A stretch of DNA of 64,000 bases from Clostridium gallinarum. Lineage in GTDB: Bacteria; Bacillota; Clostridia; Clostridiales; Clostridiaceae. The stretch lies in assembly GCF_014836325.1 (NCBI RefSeq), contig NZ_JACSQZ010000008.1, positions 1-64,000 of the forward strand, written 5' to 3'. How positions within the stretch are numbered: position 1 is the stretch's first letter; each line of letters opens with the position of its first letter. Positions 55,332 through 64,000 of the stretch are shown here, piece by piece. The translations under genes were made by a program, and so were the position numbers. Below the pieces are notes generated by a model. That model was not told where the DNA came from. It searched no databases and was given only the letters and a program-made list of their open reading frames with translations.

Positions 55332-58039
55332 GCACTATTCCACCTTCCATATAAACTCAAGTTTTTGCCATCTATTTTATTTAACCTACTAGATAATTTT
55401 TCACCATCTATTACTGCTTCTACTTTTAAATCTTTAATTGCATTTGACATTGATTCTAAAGCTTTAGCAATAAGGCTCATAGAATTACTATTTTCTTCTT
55501 TTATATTATTTAATTCTTGTGTAAATTGTCTTGCGATACTATCTAAAACTTCAGTTTGAGAAAATGAATTAGATCCTCCATTAATTTGTCTAATCATATC
55601 TGTTGCACCTAAAGATGCTCTAGTTGTAGAAGTATAATAAGAACCACTTAAAGCTATGTCATTTAATCCTAATGTAGATATTCCACTAGTATCTACTCCA
55701 ATTCCTACTGTTCCAATACTAGAAGGCAAATCAGCACTTTTAAATAAATTTTTAAATGGATTAATTTTTTCTAAAACTCCTCCTACTTTAGAACTAACAC
55801 TACCTAACCAACTAAATAGATCTGATAACTTATCAATTACCCATTGTATAGGAGTTAATACTGCATTCATAGCAGTAGTTATAGCACTCATAAATTTACT
55901 CATAGCAGTAACAGCTACCCCTGCTACTTTTGATATTACTCCTACTAACAAATCAAATATAGGATATAATATATTCCATGCTACCTTTATTACTGTAAAT
56001 GCCCCACTAAAAGCAGTACCTAATATAGCTATAACAGGTTTAAGAAATGTTATCACATAATTAATATAAGTCTTTACAAATTCAAATAATGGTTTCCCTA
56101 GGTTATTCCAAACAGTTACAAATGTATTTATTACTTGATTAAATACTTGACTTAAGAATGGTAAATTTGCTACAAACCAATCTACGACTACTTTGAATAT
56201 CTCCATCATAAAATCTACTATTGGTTTTCCTACTGACTCCCAAACAGTTTTCATAATATTAAATACAAGTTGAAAAGCTTGAGATATTCCTGGCATACAA
56301 TCTGATATAAAGTTAACTGTAGCTTCTATTAATACTCCTACCATATCAAATAAAGGTTGAACTATTGTATTATAAATATCTTGTAACATAGACCAAGTAT
56401 TATTGAAAGTTTCTTGTATATTACCAAAGTTCTCACTAAACTTTGATTTTAGATTTTCTATTGCTAATTTTATATTTTCAAAATTACTTGCTACTCCACC
56501 TGCTAACAAACCTACAACTGCTATAACTCCTACTATCACTCCTGTTATAGCTAAAAACGGTATACTCGCAGTTGCTATTGCAGTAGATATTGCTCCCCAC
56601 ATTATTATTGCAGTTCCTAATGTAGTTATTAATGTTCCTACAACTAATAAAATTGCTCCAATTACTGTTACTACACCAGTTATAGCTGTTACCAGTTCTG
56701 GATTTTTTTCTACCCAACTCGATATAACTCCAACTATTTCATTAATCTTTTCTAAGAAAGGTTGTAATAATGGTAATAACTTTTCTCCTATAGATCCTTT
56801 TAATTCATCTATTTTTTGAAATAGCAATTTACTTTGCATACCAAATTCTTGTGCTTCTTGTGCTGCTAATCCAGTTGCTGATGCACTCTGTCTTGCTACT
56901 TCATTGTAAATAGCCATTATTTTTTCATTATTACTTAAACTATCCCAAGATTTCCCCAAACTTTTAACATATTCAGTATTTGCTAAAGTAGTAGCTGAAA
57001 CATTAACCCCAAACTTATCAAGTGCTTCATAGTTTCCTTGAAGTGCAGATTTAAATGCAGATAATGATTCATCAAAAGGAATATCTGTAATTGCCCCCAA
57101 GTCTGCTACTAATCCCATAGTTGATTCTGTAAGATTATTAGTTTCTTCTGTAGTTAACCCCATATTTCTATAGTAATTAGCTATATTTGTAGCACTATCT
57201 TTATATTGTTTATTTGTTAATCCTATATTAGAAGCTAATTCACTACTACTATTTATTAAATCTTGCGTAGTTGAATCTAGACTTTTTAATATAAATTCTG
57301 TACCAGCTACTTCTGCCGAATATTCAGCACCGGAAGTAACCAATTCTCCCATAGCTCCTACTATTTTCTTACCAGTATTAGTAACAGATTCACCAACTTT
57401 TTGAACACCTTCACCTATGATTGTTATTTGTGCCCCAAAAGCTACTGCCTCTTCTTTAGCTTTATCAAAACTATCTCCTAATTCATCTATATTCCCACTA
57501 TCTATATTCTCTAATGTGTTAGAAGTTTGACTTATCTGTCTTTCCATTTCTTTTATTTCAGTTTCTGTACTTGAAATTGTAGTTTTCATATTCTTTAAGG
57601 AATTATCAGCATTAATAACACTATTTCTTTTAGTATCAAGTGCTATGTTAGCTTTTTTTAATTGTTCCTCTAATTCTTTAACTTCTTCACTACTCTTGCC
57701 ATAAGTTGCTCTAGTTTCTTCTAATGCTTGTTCTAATGATTTAACTTTTTGCTCTTGTTTTTGATAGGATGATATTGCTTTATCTAAAGTTTGGGTGCAT
57801 TTCTCTTGCTGTTGCTTATAAATATTAAGTTTATCTTTCAATTTTTCCAGTACTGATTGCTGAAGTTTTAATTTTTCACTTAAGCCCTCTGATGTTTTTT
57901 CAAAATCTTCTATTCCTGCTCCTGCATTTTTAAAATCTGTTTGCATTTGCTTTATATCTTTATTAATAGAAGTAATTTGTTGCTTCATAGTTCCAGATTT
58001 CAAAGCAAGATTAACTACCAACTGTTTTTCATCAGCCAT
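55328..58039 (-). CDS. Tail tape measure protein
   Basis: 903 residues. The first 200 are a coiled-coil (heptads, KQQITSINKDIKQMQTDF ... DKLNIYKQQQEKC). Then follow alternating hydrophobic stretches (VTAITGVVTVIGAILLVVGTLITTLGTAI near 440-470, and at 480-510, 640-700), typical of tape measures. It sets tail length and is injected with DNA. ATG start at 58039 with AAAGGAGGG. It follows the frameshifted chaperone. Confidence 0.9.
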   Translation of the reverse strand: MADEKQLVVNLALKSGTMKQQITSINKDIKQMQTDFKNAGAGIEDFEKTSEGLSEKLKLQQSVLEKLKDKLNIYKQQQEKCTQTLDKAISSYQKQEQKVKSLEQALEETRATYGKSSEEVKELEEQLKKANIALDTKRNSVINADNSLKNMKTTISSTETEIKEMERQISQTSNTLENIDSGNIDELGDSFDKAKEEAVAFGAQITIIGEGVQKVGESVTNTGKKIVGAMGELVTSGAEYSAEVAGTEFILKSLDSTTQDLINSSSELASNIGLTNKQYKDSATNIANYYRNMGLTTEETNNLTESTMGLVADLGAITDIPFDESLSAFKSALQGNYEALDKFGVNVSATTLANTEYVKSLGKSWDSLSNNEKIMAIYNEVARQSASATGLAAQEAQEFGMQSKLLFQKIDELKGSIGEKLLPLLQPFLEKINEIVGVISSWVEKNPELVTAITGVVTVIGAILLVVGTLITTLGTAIIMWGAISTAIATASIPFLAITGVIVGVIAVVGLLAGGVASNFENIKLAIENLKSKFSENFGNIQETFNNTWSMLQDIYNTIVQPLFDMVGVLIEATVNFISDCMPGISQAFQLVFNIMKTVWESVGKPIVDFMMEIFKVVVDWFVANLPFLSQVFNQVINTFVTVWNNLGKPLFEFVKTYINYVITFLKPVIAILGTAFSGAFTVIKVAWNILYPIFDLLVGVISKVAGVAVTAMSKFMSAITTAMNAVLTPIQWVIDKLSDLFSWLGSVSSKVGGVLEKINPFKNLFKSADLPSSIGTVGIGVDTSGISTLGLNDIALSGSYYTSTTRASLGATDMIRQINGGSNSFSQTEVLDSIARQFTQELNNIKEENSNSMSLIAKALESMSNAIKDLKVEAVIDGEKLSSRLNKIDGKNLSLYGRWNSA

Positions 58040-58053
58040 TTTATCCCTCCTTT

Positions 58054-58613
58054 CTAATCTAGTACCATAAGTTTCTTTTCTTCTTTTTCATAGCCTTTAT
58101 TATTAGATTTATATTTCTTTTCAACTTGTTTATTAGCTTCAACATATATATCTAGCTGTTTAAAAATAAACCTTAGACTAGATTCAAATATTTCTTCATT
58201 ACTCATTTTTAGTAAAGATCTACCCATATAAAGAATATTATCTATATCTATATAATTATCATCTTTACCATTTCCTACTTTTTTTCAGTTTCATTTTTAG
58301 CCTGTGGCATATCTTTATTTAATAATTCCATTATTATTGGTTGCAATTCTTTAATTATTTCAACTTCATCAAAATCTTTAAAGAATTTATAACCTAATAT
58401 TCTTCCTGTTTTCTTCTCTGATACCATGCTATAAATTAATTTTAATATTATATTTAAATCACCTTTTTTCATTTTATCTAAAGCTTTTTGTAATCCAATT
58501 TTAGAGCTTTCTTGAAAGTGATTTATATTTTTTATAGCCAATGAAATTACACATTCAGTTCCATTTATATTTACTTCAACTTCTTTTCTATTAGCTAGAT
58601 TAATAATTTCCAT
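58054..58613 (-). CDS. Tail assembly chaperone, long form by -1 frameshift (gpGT-like)
   Basis: The short form ends at 58275 (112 residues from the ATG at 58613). At codons GAA AAA AAG TAG there is the heptamer A-AAA-AAG (58278-58284, minus strand), a classic -1 slippery site, directly before the stop. A -1 slip continues with VGNGKDDNYIDIDNILYMGR and ends MVLD at 58054, adding about 74 residues and finishing 15 bases before the tape measure start. This is the usual arrangement in tailed phages, where G and GT guide tail tube assembly around the tape measure. Frameshift efficiency is unknown. Confidence 0.82.
58275..58613 (-). CDS. Tail assembly chaperone, short form (gpG-like)
   Basis: 112 residues from the ATG at 58613, with AAAAGAGGTG upstream; an earlier start would sit in the intergenic hairpin. 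It begins MEIINLANRKEVEVNINGTECVIS and has the acidic/helical pattern of G-type chaperones (KKGDLNIILKLIYSMVSEKKTG). It lies between the major tail protein and tape measure genes, and the stop is preceded by the slippery heptamer. Confidence 0.85.
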   Translation of the reverse strand: MEIINLANRKEVEVNINGTECVISLAIKNINHFQESSKIGLQKALDKMKKGDLNIILKLIYSMVSEKKTGRILGYKFFKDFDEVEIIKELQPIIMELLNKDMPQAKNETEKK

Positions 58614-58663
58614 ATTTACACCTCTTTTTATAAAAATAAGGAGCAGAATAACCACTCCTTTAA

Positions 58664-59254
58664 TTAAGCTGCTATAGGTTCTCCCGGCATAACTACCTTA
58701 CTGAAGAACTCTTTAAATTCTTTTTGATATTTTGTTTTTTCTTCTAGATCTTCTATTGCTTCAATTTCTTTTTGGTCTAGTATAGTATCCACATATAGCA
58801 CACCATCAATTTCTACCGGCAACGCTTTACCAGATAATGTCCAAGTTTCTCCTTCTGAATCAGTTTCATTTGATTGCTCATCTTTTTTAAGATTACAATT
58901 ATATAAAACTCTTCTTCTTTCTGTTCCATCATCTAGTACTATTGAATATGCTAAAGCGAATTGAGGAAATACAGTTTCAACTATAGTACTTGCTTTACCA
59001 TTTTTATATTGCATTCCAGTTAAATCTGCTAAAAGTTTATATCCCATAGCTGAACTCATAACAACCTCCACATCAGCATAATCTAATTTAGCTGATGAAT
59101 GTTCAATAGTGCAATCAGATTCATATGAAATATCCTTATAACTATTAGTAGTTTTTAAGGATACACAATTCTTCATTGGAATAGCTGTCCCATAAGTATT
59201 GCCTTCATCCATTTTGAATGCTGTAAGGTTTTTAACACCTGTTTCTCTTGCCAT
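58664..59254 (-). CDS. Major tail protein
   Basis: 196 residues from the ATG at 59254, behind GGAAGGTGAT; the longer frame starts at GTG within that site. It has the phi13-type tail tube pattern: ARETGVKNLTAFKMDEGNTYGTAIPM at the start, an SSAMGYKLLADLTGM segment near 68, and a TERRRVLYNCNLKKDEQSNETDSEGETWT segment near 110-140. It forms the tail tube. A weak hairpin at 58637-58662 follows, which may reduce read-through. Confidence 0.85.
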   Translation of the reverse strand: MARETGVKNLTAFKMDEGNTYGTAIPMKNCVSLKTTNSYKDISYESDCTIEHSSAKLDYADVEVVMSSAMGYKLLADLTGMQYKNGKASTIVETVFPQFALAYSIVLDDGTERRRVLYNCNLKKDEQSNETDSEGETWTLSGKALPVEIDGVLYVDTILDQKEIEAIEDLEEKTKYQKEFKEFFSKVVMPGEPIAA

Positions 59255-59270
59255 TATTATCACCTTCCAT

Positions 59271-59582
59271 TTATATATTTTTACTAGCAGTTATTGAAAT
59301 TTGAATATAATTTTCTTTAGTTGTAGTTGATTGATTTACAGTTACATTTCTAAAAAGATTATTTATTAAAACTTCTTCAAACTTCTCAACTGTAATATTT
59401 ATATTTTTATTTATTATTAAAATAAAATAGAAGTCATAACTAGCTGACTCCTTTTCCATATCACTCATATTTAATTCTTTTTTATAATTATAAACTACTA
59501 CTGGAGCTTCTCCCTCTTCTCTACTTACATAATAAAAAGGAATTCCTAACTCACTTTCTAATTTATTTATTACTTCAATCAT
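59271..59582 (-). CDS. Tail completion/terminator protein
   Basis: 103 residues. Beta-rich, with SELGIPFYYVSREEGEAPVVVYNYKKE near the start. Position between the HK97 gp10-like gene and the major tail protein, plus size, fits the tail terminator/completion proteins of HK97-type phages. Family similarity is weak. ATG start at 59582 with AGGTGATTAT. Confidence 0.65.
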   Translation of the reverse strand: MIEVINKLESELGIPFYYVSREEGEAPVVVYNYKKELNMSDMEKESASYDFYFILIINKNINITVEKFEEVLINNLFRNVTVNQSTTTKENYIQISITASKNI

Positions 59583-59590
59583 ATAATCAC

Positions 59591-60013
59591 CTATTTTAGG
59601 ATTTTATCTATTTCTTTACTAGCTATATCTATAATCTTTTCTGATGCTTTTTCTTTACATTTTTTAAATGAATCATTCATCCATCCTATATGAACATCTA
59701 CCATTTCTCCAGATTTATAATGTTCAAATCCATAATGATTAAAATAAAGCCCTTTTGTGAACTCCCAATTATCTTTTGAAATGCCAATTCTACCAACTAC
59801 AGTACCACTTTTAGCATATTTCTTAATTTCTGCTATATCAAGCTTATCTGCTCCATGGTCATCATCACCACTTCTTGGAGCGTCTCTCTTTTGAGCTTCT
59901 AGAACTATTTTCGCACCTTCTTCTACTGCTTTTTTACCTATTTTATTACCTATATTGCCTAAATTGTTTAAATCATTGATAAGTTCATCAAATCCATTAA
60001 ATTCTAATGACAT
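59591..60013 (-). CDS. HK97 gp10-like head-tail connector protein
   Basis: 140 residues. FNGFDELINDLNNLGNIGNKIGKKAVEEGAKIVLEAQKRDAPRSG (residues 5-49) and FYFNHYGFEHYKSG-like region (LYFNHYGFEHYKSGEMV near 90) are the gp10/neck protein signature. It is placed between head closure and tail terminator genes. Start overlaps the stop of the previous gene by a base or so (60013/60014). Confidence 0.8.
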   Translation of the reverse strand: MSLEFNGFDELINDLNNLGNIGNKIGKKAVEEGAKIVLEAQKRDAPRSGDDDHGADKLDIAEIKKYAKSGTVVGRIGISKDNWEFTKGLYFNHYGFEHYKSGEMVDVHIGWMNDSFKKCKEKASEKIIDIASKEIDKILK

Positions 60014-60349
60014 TTAATTCACCTTCTTAGCTTTTATTTCATAATACTTATTGGCTTCTTGAACATTATTTATATAGATAATATCATAAGCTTCATTTTT
60101 ATAGATTAACCTATCTTTAGAAGTTATATTTTTATAGTTGAATCTAATATAAAAAGTAGCTTCAATTTCACTATTGGTACCATAGGATTCAATATATTCA
60201 CTCCCTCTAGTCCATAAAATCTTAGCTCTAGCACTACATAATTTATTCCATTGTTCAACTAATCTATTATCTTTATCTTTAACTTTTTGATAGCGTTCTA
60301 TAATTATTGGATATTTAAATTCTCCTATACTTATATTGAATTCTGACAT
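60014..60349 (-). CDS. Head closure protein (head-tail adaptor)
   Basis: 111 residues. ISIGEFKYPIIIERYQKVKDKDNRLVEQWNKLCSARAKILWTRGSEYIES matches the phage head-tail joining/SPP1 gp16-like family, a beta-barrel that seals the portal after packaging. The ATG at 60349 is adjacent to the stop of the connector gene. Confidence 0.82.
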   Translation of the reverse strand: MSEFNISIGEFKYPIIIERYQKVKDKDNRLVEQWNKLCSARAKILWTRGSEYIESYGTNSEIEATFYIRFNYKNITSKDRLIYKNEAYDIIYINNVQEANKYYEIKAKKVN

Positions 60350-60625
60350 TTAATCACCTATCAAACTTAATTTATCTAATATAGATGTAACCATTATATC
60401 TCTTTTAGTAGAATTTGATATTTCAGTTCCTCTATTTTCAAACATATCAGCTATTAACTTTTTTTGAAGTAAATTTGCCAGCTTTATAGCCTTTTCATCA
60501 TTTTTATATGCACTTCCTACACAAGAATCTATATAATTTTCACTAACTTCTATTAAGTTACTTAAAAGCTCATCATCTTCTTCATATTCAATTCTTAAAT
60601 AGGCCTTTATTTCTTCTAAGGTCAT
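60350..60625 (-). CDS. Head-tail connector protein (gp6/gp15-like)
   Basis: 91 residues, helical: LEEIKAYLRIEYEEDDELLSNLIEVSENYIDSCVG (residues 3-37) is the typical start of the phage QLRG/gp6-like DNA packaging family. It adds to the portal as the adaptor ring. ATG start at 60625 with AAAGGGTGAT. A hairpin between this gene and the capsid gene (60646-60675) may act as a partial terminator. Confidence 0.82.
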   Translation of the reverse strand: MTLEEIKAYLRIEYEEDDELLSNLIEVSENYIDSCVGSAYKNDEKAIKLANLLQKKLIADMFENRGTEISNSTKRDIMVTSILDKLSLIGD

Positions 60626-60645
60626 ATAATCACCCTTTCTATTTA

Positions 60646-60675
60646 AATAGGAAAAGGGAAATAATCCCTAACCTA
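60646..60675 (-). terminator. Weak terminator/attenuator after the capsid gene
   Basis: An imperfect stem (AATAGG/CCTATT with GGGA/TCCC inside) directly follows the capsid stop codon. It would favour high capsid and lower downstream transcript levels. Confidence 0.4.
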
Positions 60676-61764
60676 TTAAGCTAATTCTATTTTCTTTATA
60701 GATCTAGTTGAGCCTTTTACAACATCAATTCTTTCTAGAATTCTTAATTTTATTGTATCATCTTTAAATCCAGCTTCTGTGCTTTTTGCTATTGTAACAC
60801 CCTTTCTTTCTATAAATTTAACAGCCTCTTTCATACTTAAAGAGTAAAATATTTTTGTTTTACCTGGTGTTGCTGAAACTAAAGAACTATCAAAAGTTTC
60901 AATAAGTTTCCCATTGAAATATTCCTTTCCATCTGGACCTACAGTAATTAAATTCAGATTTCTTCCTTGCTTATCTTTCATATTTTTTAAATGAGCATAT
61001 CCTTCTACATTGCATAAAGTAATTAAATTCTTCTTTACAGATGGTAAAGCCTTAGCCATTACATCTTCTAATGCTGTATAATCTGCTGGTTCTTCAACAG
61101 AAGTGGCATTAGTATTTATAATTGCCATAATCTTTTTATTTTCTTTCGCTACAGTAATCTCTGTAAAGTTAGTTTTTGCTATTGATTCTATTTCAACTTC
61201 TGCATCATCAACTAACTCAGAAGAAAGTGATTGAATTAAACCAACTTTAGAACATTTATAAGTTAAATCTGTAGTAACTAAAGTTCCATCTACTATATCT
61301 TCACCTTCTGCTACATCTGCTAATTCATTTTGGTCATAATCAACTACTGGAATAGACCCTTCGTTTTTAGTAACAGGAATTACATCGCATAGTTCTTTAA
61401 GTGATCCATATCCCTTTTTAATTTCTTGTAATTGATTTACAAATTGTTTAGGTAATACTGCTGCATTATCAGAAGTCTTTATTGTAGCTCTTTCTTCTTG
61501 AGTTAATTCTGCCCCCATTACACTCTTAACTATAGCTCTCATTTCATTTATATTTTCTTTTGAATTTCTATTTCCTAAATTTCTTTGCTCTTCTAAATCT
61601 CTTTTTTCCTCTTCTTCTATTTCTTCAGCAATTTTAACTTTTCTCTCAAGATTTCTTATTTCAGCAGTTATGTCCTCTGCTTCTTTTAATTTATCTTCCT
61701 TTAACATTTGTCTTGCTTCTGCCTTTTTATCGGCAATTAATCTTCTTAACTCTTTTACCTTCAT
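60676..61764 (-). CDS. HK97-family major capsid protein
   Basis: 362 residues. The first about 85 residues are a Lys/Glu-rich coiled coil (ELRRLIADKKAEARQMLKEDKLKEAEDITAEIRNLERKVKIAEEIEEEEKR), the delta/scaffold domain removed by the protease. The HK97 fold follows from about 90, with VDYDQNELADVAEGEDIVDGTL near 150 and EITVAKENKKIM near 208. ATG start at 61764 with GGAATGGTGAAG. It lies after the protease gene as normal. Confidence 0.9.
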   Translation of the reverse strand: MKVKELRRLIADKKAEARQMLKEDKLKEAEDITAEIRNLERKVKIAEEIEEEEKRDLEEQRNLGNRNSKENINEMRAIVKSVMGAELTQEERATIKTSDNAAVLPKQFVNQLQEIKKGYGSLKELCDVIPVTKNEGSIPVVDYDQNELADVAEGEDIVDGTLVTTDLTYKCSKVGLIQSLSSELVDDAEVEIESIAKTNFTEITVAKENKKIMAIINTNATSVEEPADYTALEDVMAKALPSVKKNLITLCNVEGYAHLKNMKDKQGRNLNLITVGPDGKEYFNGKLIETFDSSLVSATPGKTKIFYSLSMKEAVKFIERKGVTIAKSTEAGFKDDTIKLRILERIDVVKGSTRSIKKIELA

Positions 61765-61810
61765 TTCTTCACCATTCCTTATATTTTTTTATAAAAAAAG
61801 AACCTATTAT

Positions 61811-62416
61811 TTAAATAAGTTCCAATTCTAATCTTAATTTTTCTTTTTTTAATTCAAGTAAACTATTATAATTTTCTTTTGCTCTTTTATAAGTTGTACA
61901 ACTTGTACTTTCATAAGCTGGATTAGTAACAATAGATACATCAAATATTTCTTTAATTTTATTTATTGTTCTTAAATCATATCCCCTATTTCCATTATCC
62001 CAATCCCATGTTTGAGAGTCTGAATCAGAATAATCTAGTGCAAATGCAAAGCTACACTTATCTATTATTCCAGCCTCCATATTCGAAATTAAATCTCTTG
62101 CATACGAAGTATCTGTTGGTACTGCATCAAAAAATAGTCCTTTTTCATCTATAGTTAATGTCAATGCTCCAATACCATCAACTTTGTTATTTCTTGCTAA
62201 TGGTTTATTCATATCATGATTGATATTAAGTACTACATTATCCATTTTACAATTATCTAAAGCACCTTTTCTTATTATTTCTCTAAAATATCCTAGATCC
62301 TCACTCAAACTATCAAAAGTTAATGCATATCCTTGTAGATGAGTTTTTTTATTATCACCCTCTCCAATATTCCTAATTTCAAAAGAAGTAGTAATTTTCA
62401 TTATTTCTTTACTCAA
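61811..62416 (-). CDS. HK97-family prohead protease
   Basis: About 201 residues. The domain runs from MKITTSFEIRNIGEGDN, with QGYALTFDSLSEDLGYFREIIRKGALDN (near 30-55) and NINHDMNKPLAR (near 63, with the catalytic His) and CSFAFALDYSDSD (near 130, catalytic Ser). It cuts the capsid delta domain. The start is uncertain: TTG at 62416 has GAGGTGAT at good spacing; ATG at 62422 or 62440 are alternatives; the longer frame to 62500 lies inside the portal gene. Confidence 0.85.
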   Translation of the reverse strand: MSKEIMKITTSFEIRNIGEGDNKKTHLQGYALTFDSLSEDLGYFREIIRKGALDNCKMDNVVLNINHDMNKPLARNNKVDGIGALTLTIDEKGLFFDAVPTDTSYARDLISNMEAGIIDKCSFAFALDYSDSDSQTWDWDNGNRGYDLRTINKIKEIFDVSIVTNPAYESTSCTTYKRAKENYNSLLELKKEKLRLELELI

Positions 62417-62426
62417 TTTCATCACC

Positions 62427-63626
62427 TCATTTCTTATCATTAACCCCTTTTTGCCAAGTAGCATTACCATTAATAAGATTATCAAGAGTAATTTGTCCAC
62501 TTGGTAAAGTTACTGTATCTCCACCTTCAACTAAAGGAACTCCAAGTATTCTTTTACAATCATTAATTGTATAAATACCATCTTTAACATATCTATCTAA
62601 TATAACACTTTGTTTTTCAGGGCTTGTTCTAAGCATCGCGTTAACATTAAACCTTATCTTATATCCTTTCTTTCTTTCAGTTTCAGTTAATAACTTCCAA
62701 TCCATTTCTTGCTCCAATGCAGTTATAATTGGAATAATAGCATTACTTAAAAATGCTATGGTTTCTTCTTCTGATAAAGATCCTTTTTCTATTAAAGAAT
62801 ATGGAACTCCAATAGCACTTGTTATATCCTTCTTTCCAATTATCTTTAATTCTGCAAATTGACTATCTGCTAAAGAAAGATTCATAGCTGATACATTATA
62901 TCCAGCTGGTACAGTAAATACTCTTCCATTATTTGAATACATCTTATCAAATTTATCTTGTACTTTTTTAAGCTCCTTATCATCTTTTATATCTGATGTT
63001 AATTGAACTACTATTTTATTAGTTAATCCATTTGAAAATAATTGTGATTGATATTTCTGTGCTTTTATATTTGTATCAATACTATCTTTTATATAAGATT
63101 TTGTAGTTCTAAAATTTATTCCATTAATAGAATTATCTCTTAATATAATAATATCTTTTTCAAAACAACTACCACTTATATCGCCACATATAAAATCAAC
63201 TAATACTTTATTTTCCTTAGTTGATTTTATGAGCCCAGCATTATCAACTGTAAAATTAGTTATTCTAACTGGATAAAGTCCACTTACCAAACCTTTTTTA
63301 TCATGATCTATATATAATCCAGCACTTCCATAATGTTTATTCATAGCAACAAGAGCTTTTATACATTCAAAAGCATTCATCGAATCATTAGGTCTTAATC
63401 TTAACTTCTCATATAAATAAAAATTTTCTGCATCTATATCGCCCTTATCAGTTTTTATTTTTGTTATTATAGGTAACTTTGCTATATTTTCTGCATAAAG
63501 ATTTATACATTTTGAATATGTGCTATCATTTCCTGTAAAGTCTTCATCTTCTCCTTTTATCCACTTAGTCCAATCAAAAGGATTTTCACCTGTTAAACTT
63601 CGCCTTTCAAATAACTTTTCAAACAT
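62427..63626 (-). CDS. Phage portal protein (HK97 type)
   Basis: 399 residues. It has the phage_portal family pattern: YSKCINLYAENIAKLPIITKIKTDKGD near residue 37, ALVAMNKHYGSAGLYIDHD near 88, FDKMYSNNGRVFTVPAGYNVSAMNLS near 227-252 and DITSAIGVPYSLIEKGSLSEEETIAFLSNAIIPI near 267-300. It forms the dodecameric DNA gate and is followed by the protease, with overlapping ends. ATG start at 63626 with AGGAGGTGAG. Confidence 0.92.
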   Translation of the reverse strand: MFEKLFERRSLTGENPFDWTKWIKGEDEDFTGNDSTYSKCINLYAENIAKLPIITKIKTDKGDIDAENFYLYEKLRLRPNDSMNAFECIKALVAMNKHYGSAGLYIDHDKKGLVSGLYPVRITNFTVDNAGLIKSTKENKVLVDFICGDISGSCFEKDIIILRDNSINGINFRTTKSYIKDSIDTNIKAQKYQSQLFSNGLTNKIVVQLTSDIKDDKELKKVQDKFDKMYSNNGRVFTVPAGYNVSAMNLSLADSQFAELKIIGKKDITSAIGVPYSLIEKGSLSEEETIAFLSNAIIPIITALEQEMDWKLLTETERKKGYKIRFNVNAMLRTSPEKQSVILDRYVKDGIYTINDCKRILGVPLVEGGDTVTLPSGQITLDNLINGNATWQKGVNDKK

Positions 63627-63637
63627 TTTCTCACCTC

Positions 63638-63796
63638 CTATCTATATCTAGATATAACTATTGCTATCCCAAGCAAAACTAAAGATAGCAAATATAATCC
63701 AATATAAATATTAAGTGATAATGTTGTTAATGTAAGAATAATTAGTGAAACACTAACTAAAATATCTACTATATTCTTTTCAATCCATTTTTTCAT
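63638..63796 (-). CDS. Small two-helix membrane protein (52 residues)
   Basis: Found by eye between terminase and portal. It starts MKKWIEKNIVDILVS and has two hydrophobic helices (about 9-30 and 31-50), ending in ISRYR. The ATG at 63796 has GGGGGTAAT 5-6 bases before. The stop is 11 bases upstream of the portal start and overlaps its ribosome site. Such small membrane genes are common between terminase and portal of Clostridium phages; function unknown. Confidence 0.65.
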   Translation of the reverse strand: MKKWIEKNIVDILVSVSLIILTLTTLSLNIYIGLYLLSLVLLGIAIVISRYR

Positions 63797-63800
63797 CTAA

Positions 63801-64000
63801 TTACCCCCAATTCATTCTATCTAATACATCTATCGCATTATAACCACCATCTGGTAATACATACTCAGTATATGCATTCACCAAAACAACAACCATATCT
63901 ATACGTTGCTTATTTTTATTTTCTTTTATAAGCATTTCATCATCAGACTTACCTTTAGTTGTGCTAGCATTAGACATATTCCAATCTAACAATTCATTCT
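63801..64000 (-). CDS. Terminase large subunit, C-terminal end (partial)
   Basis: The reading frame runs off the right edge, so only the last 66 or so residues are seen. NELLDWNMSNASTTKGKSDDEMLIKENKNKQRIDMVVVLVNAYTEYVL matches the end of large terminases (motif DxxxALxxA-type segment), and position just before the portal fits. It packages DNA with ATP. The truncation is the window edge. Confidence 0.75.
   Translation of the reverse strand, partial: NELLDWNMSNASTTKGKSDDEMLIKENKNKQRIDMVVVLVNAYTEYVLPDGGYNAIDVLDRMNWG

Noticed and set aside
56403..56819. 138-residue plus-strand ORF and a 77-residue minus ORF inside the tape measure gene
   Set aside because: Both are alternate frames of the tape measure coding region without start signals.
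42723..64000. Integrase, second att site or phage early replication genes in the window
   Set aside because: No recombinase, terminase small subunit or replication module is visible; they should lie beyond the right edge.

Overview
The window is AT-rich DNA from a spore-forming, fermentative anaerobe of the genus Clostridium or a close relative (Firmicutes). The evidence is pyruvate:ferredoxin oxidoreductase next to a flavodoxin, an alpha/beta-type small acid-soluble spore protein, a cotJ spore-coat operon, a tryptophan T-box leader, strong GGAGG/GGTG ribosome binding sites, and an AT-rich codon bias. I cannot name the species from sequence alone.

Positions 1-42,722 look like ordinary chromosome. 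From left to right: an aminotransferase cut by the window edge, a PHP phosphoesterase, a DUF1292 protein with a His/Cys-rich head, PFOR and flavodoxin, MurG, an alpha/beta SASP, RecJ, a DJ-1 protein, topoisomerase IV (parE-parC), a membrane glycosyltransferase, glutamate dehydrogenase, a YjdF-like membrane protein with a rhomboid protease, oligoendopeptidase F, a zinc-type ABC transporter facing a Fur-family regulator, an MntP-like pump, PPi-dependent phosphofructokinase, an ABC-F ATPase, dUTPase, two GGDEF-EAL proteins, a polysaccharide deacetylase, a T-box-controlled tryptophan transporter, a MATE pump, a TtcA-like enzyme, a berberine-bridge-type flavoprotein and cotJA-cotJB-cotJC. Several small proteins under about 55 residues are called by eye.

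From 42,723 to the right edge is part of a tailed-phage (siphovirus-type, HK97-fold) prophage, read almost entirely on the minus strand. From right to left, which is the direction of transcription: the end of the large terminase, portal, prohead protease, major capsid protein, head-tail connector genes, major tail protein, a tail chaperone with a programmed -1 frameshift, tape measure, Dit, tail endopeptidase-like protein, a beta-helix spike, an acetyltransferase, XhlA, holin and endolysin. Left of the lysis genes is a cargo block: a Ser/Thr kinase, a small membrane ORF, a GHKL-ATPase/putative nuclease, a ribbon-helix-helix regulator facing a helix-turn-helix protein across an array of TTGATTAA boxes, and a D12-class DNA methylase.

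The most interesting point is the junction. cotJC reads normally for about 68 codons, then departs from the family and stops at codon 77, just where the prophage begins. The prophage appears to be integrated inside a sporulation gene, as in the skin/sigK and SP-beta/spsM cases. If the far end carries the rest of cotJC, excision in the mother cell could rebuild the gene. The integrase and the other junction lie outside this window, so this remains a prediction. Other points worth attention are the GHKL-nuclease/kinase cargo (possible phage defence), a small degenerate conserved-looking block beside it, a family of long-stem intergenic hairpins with a shared loop, and a Walker A substitution in ZnuC.
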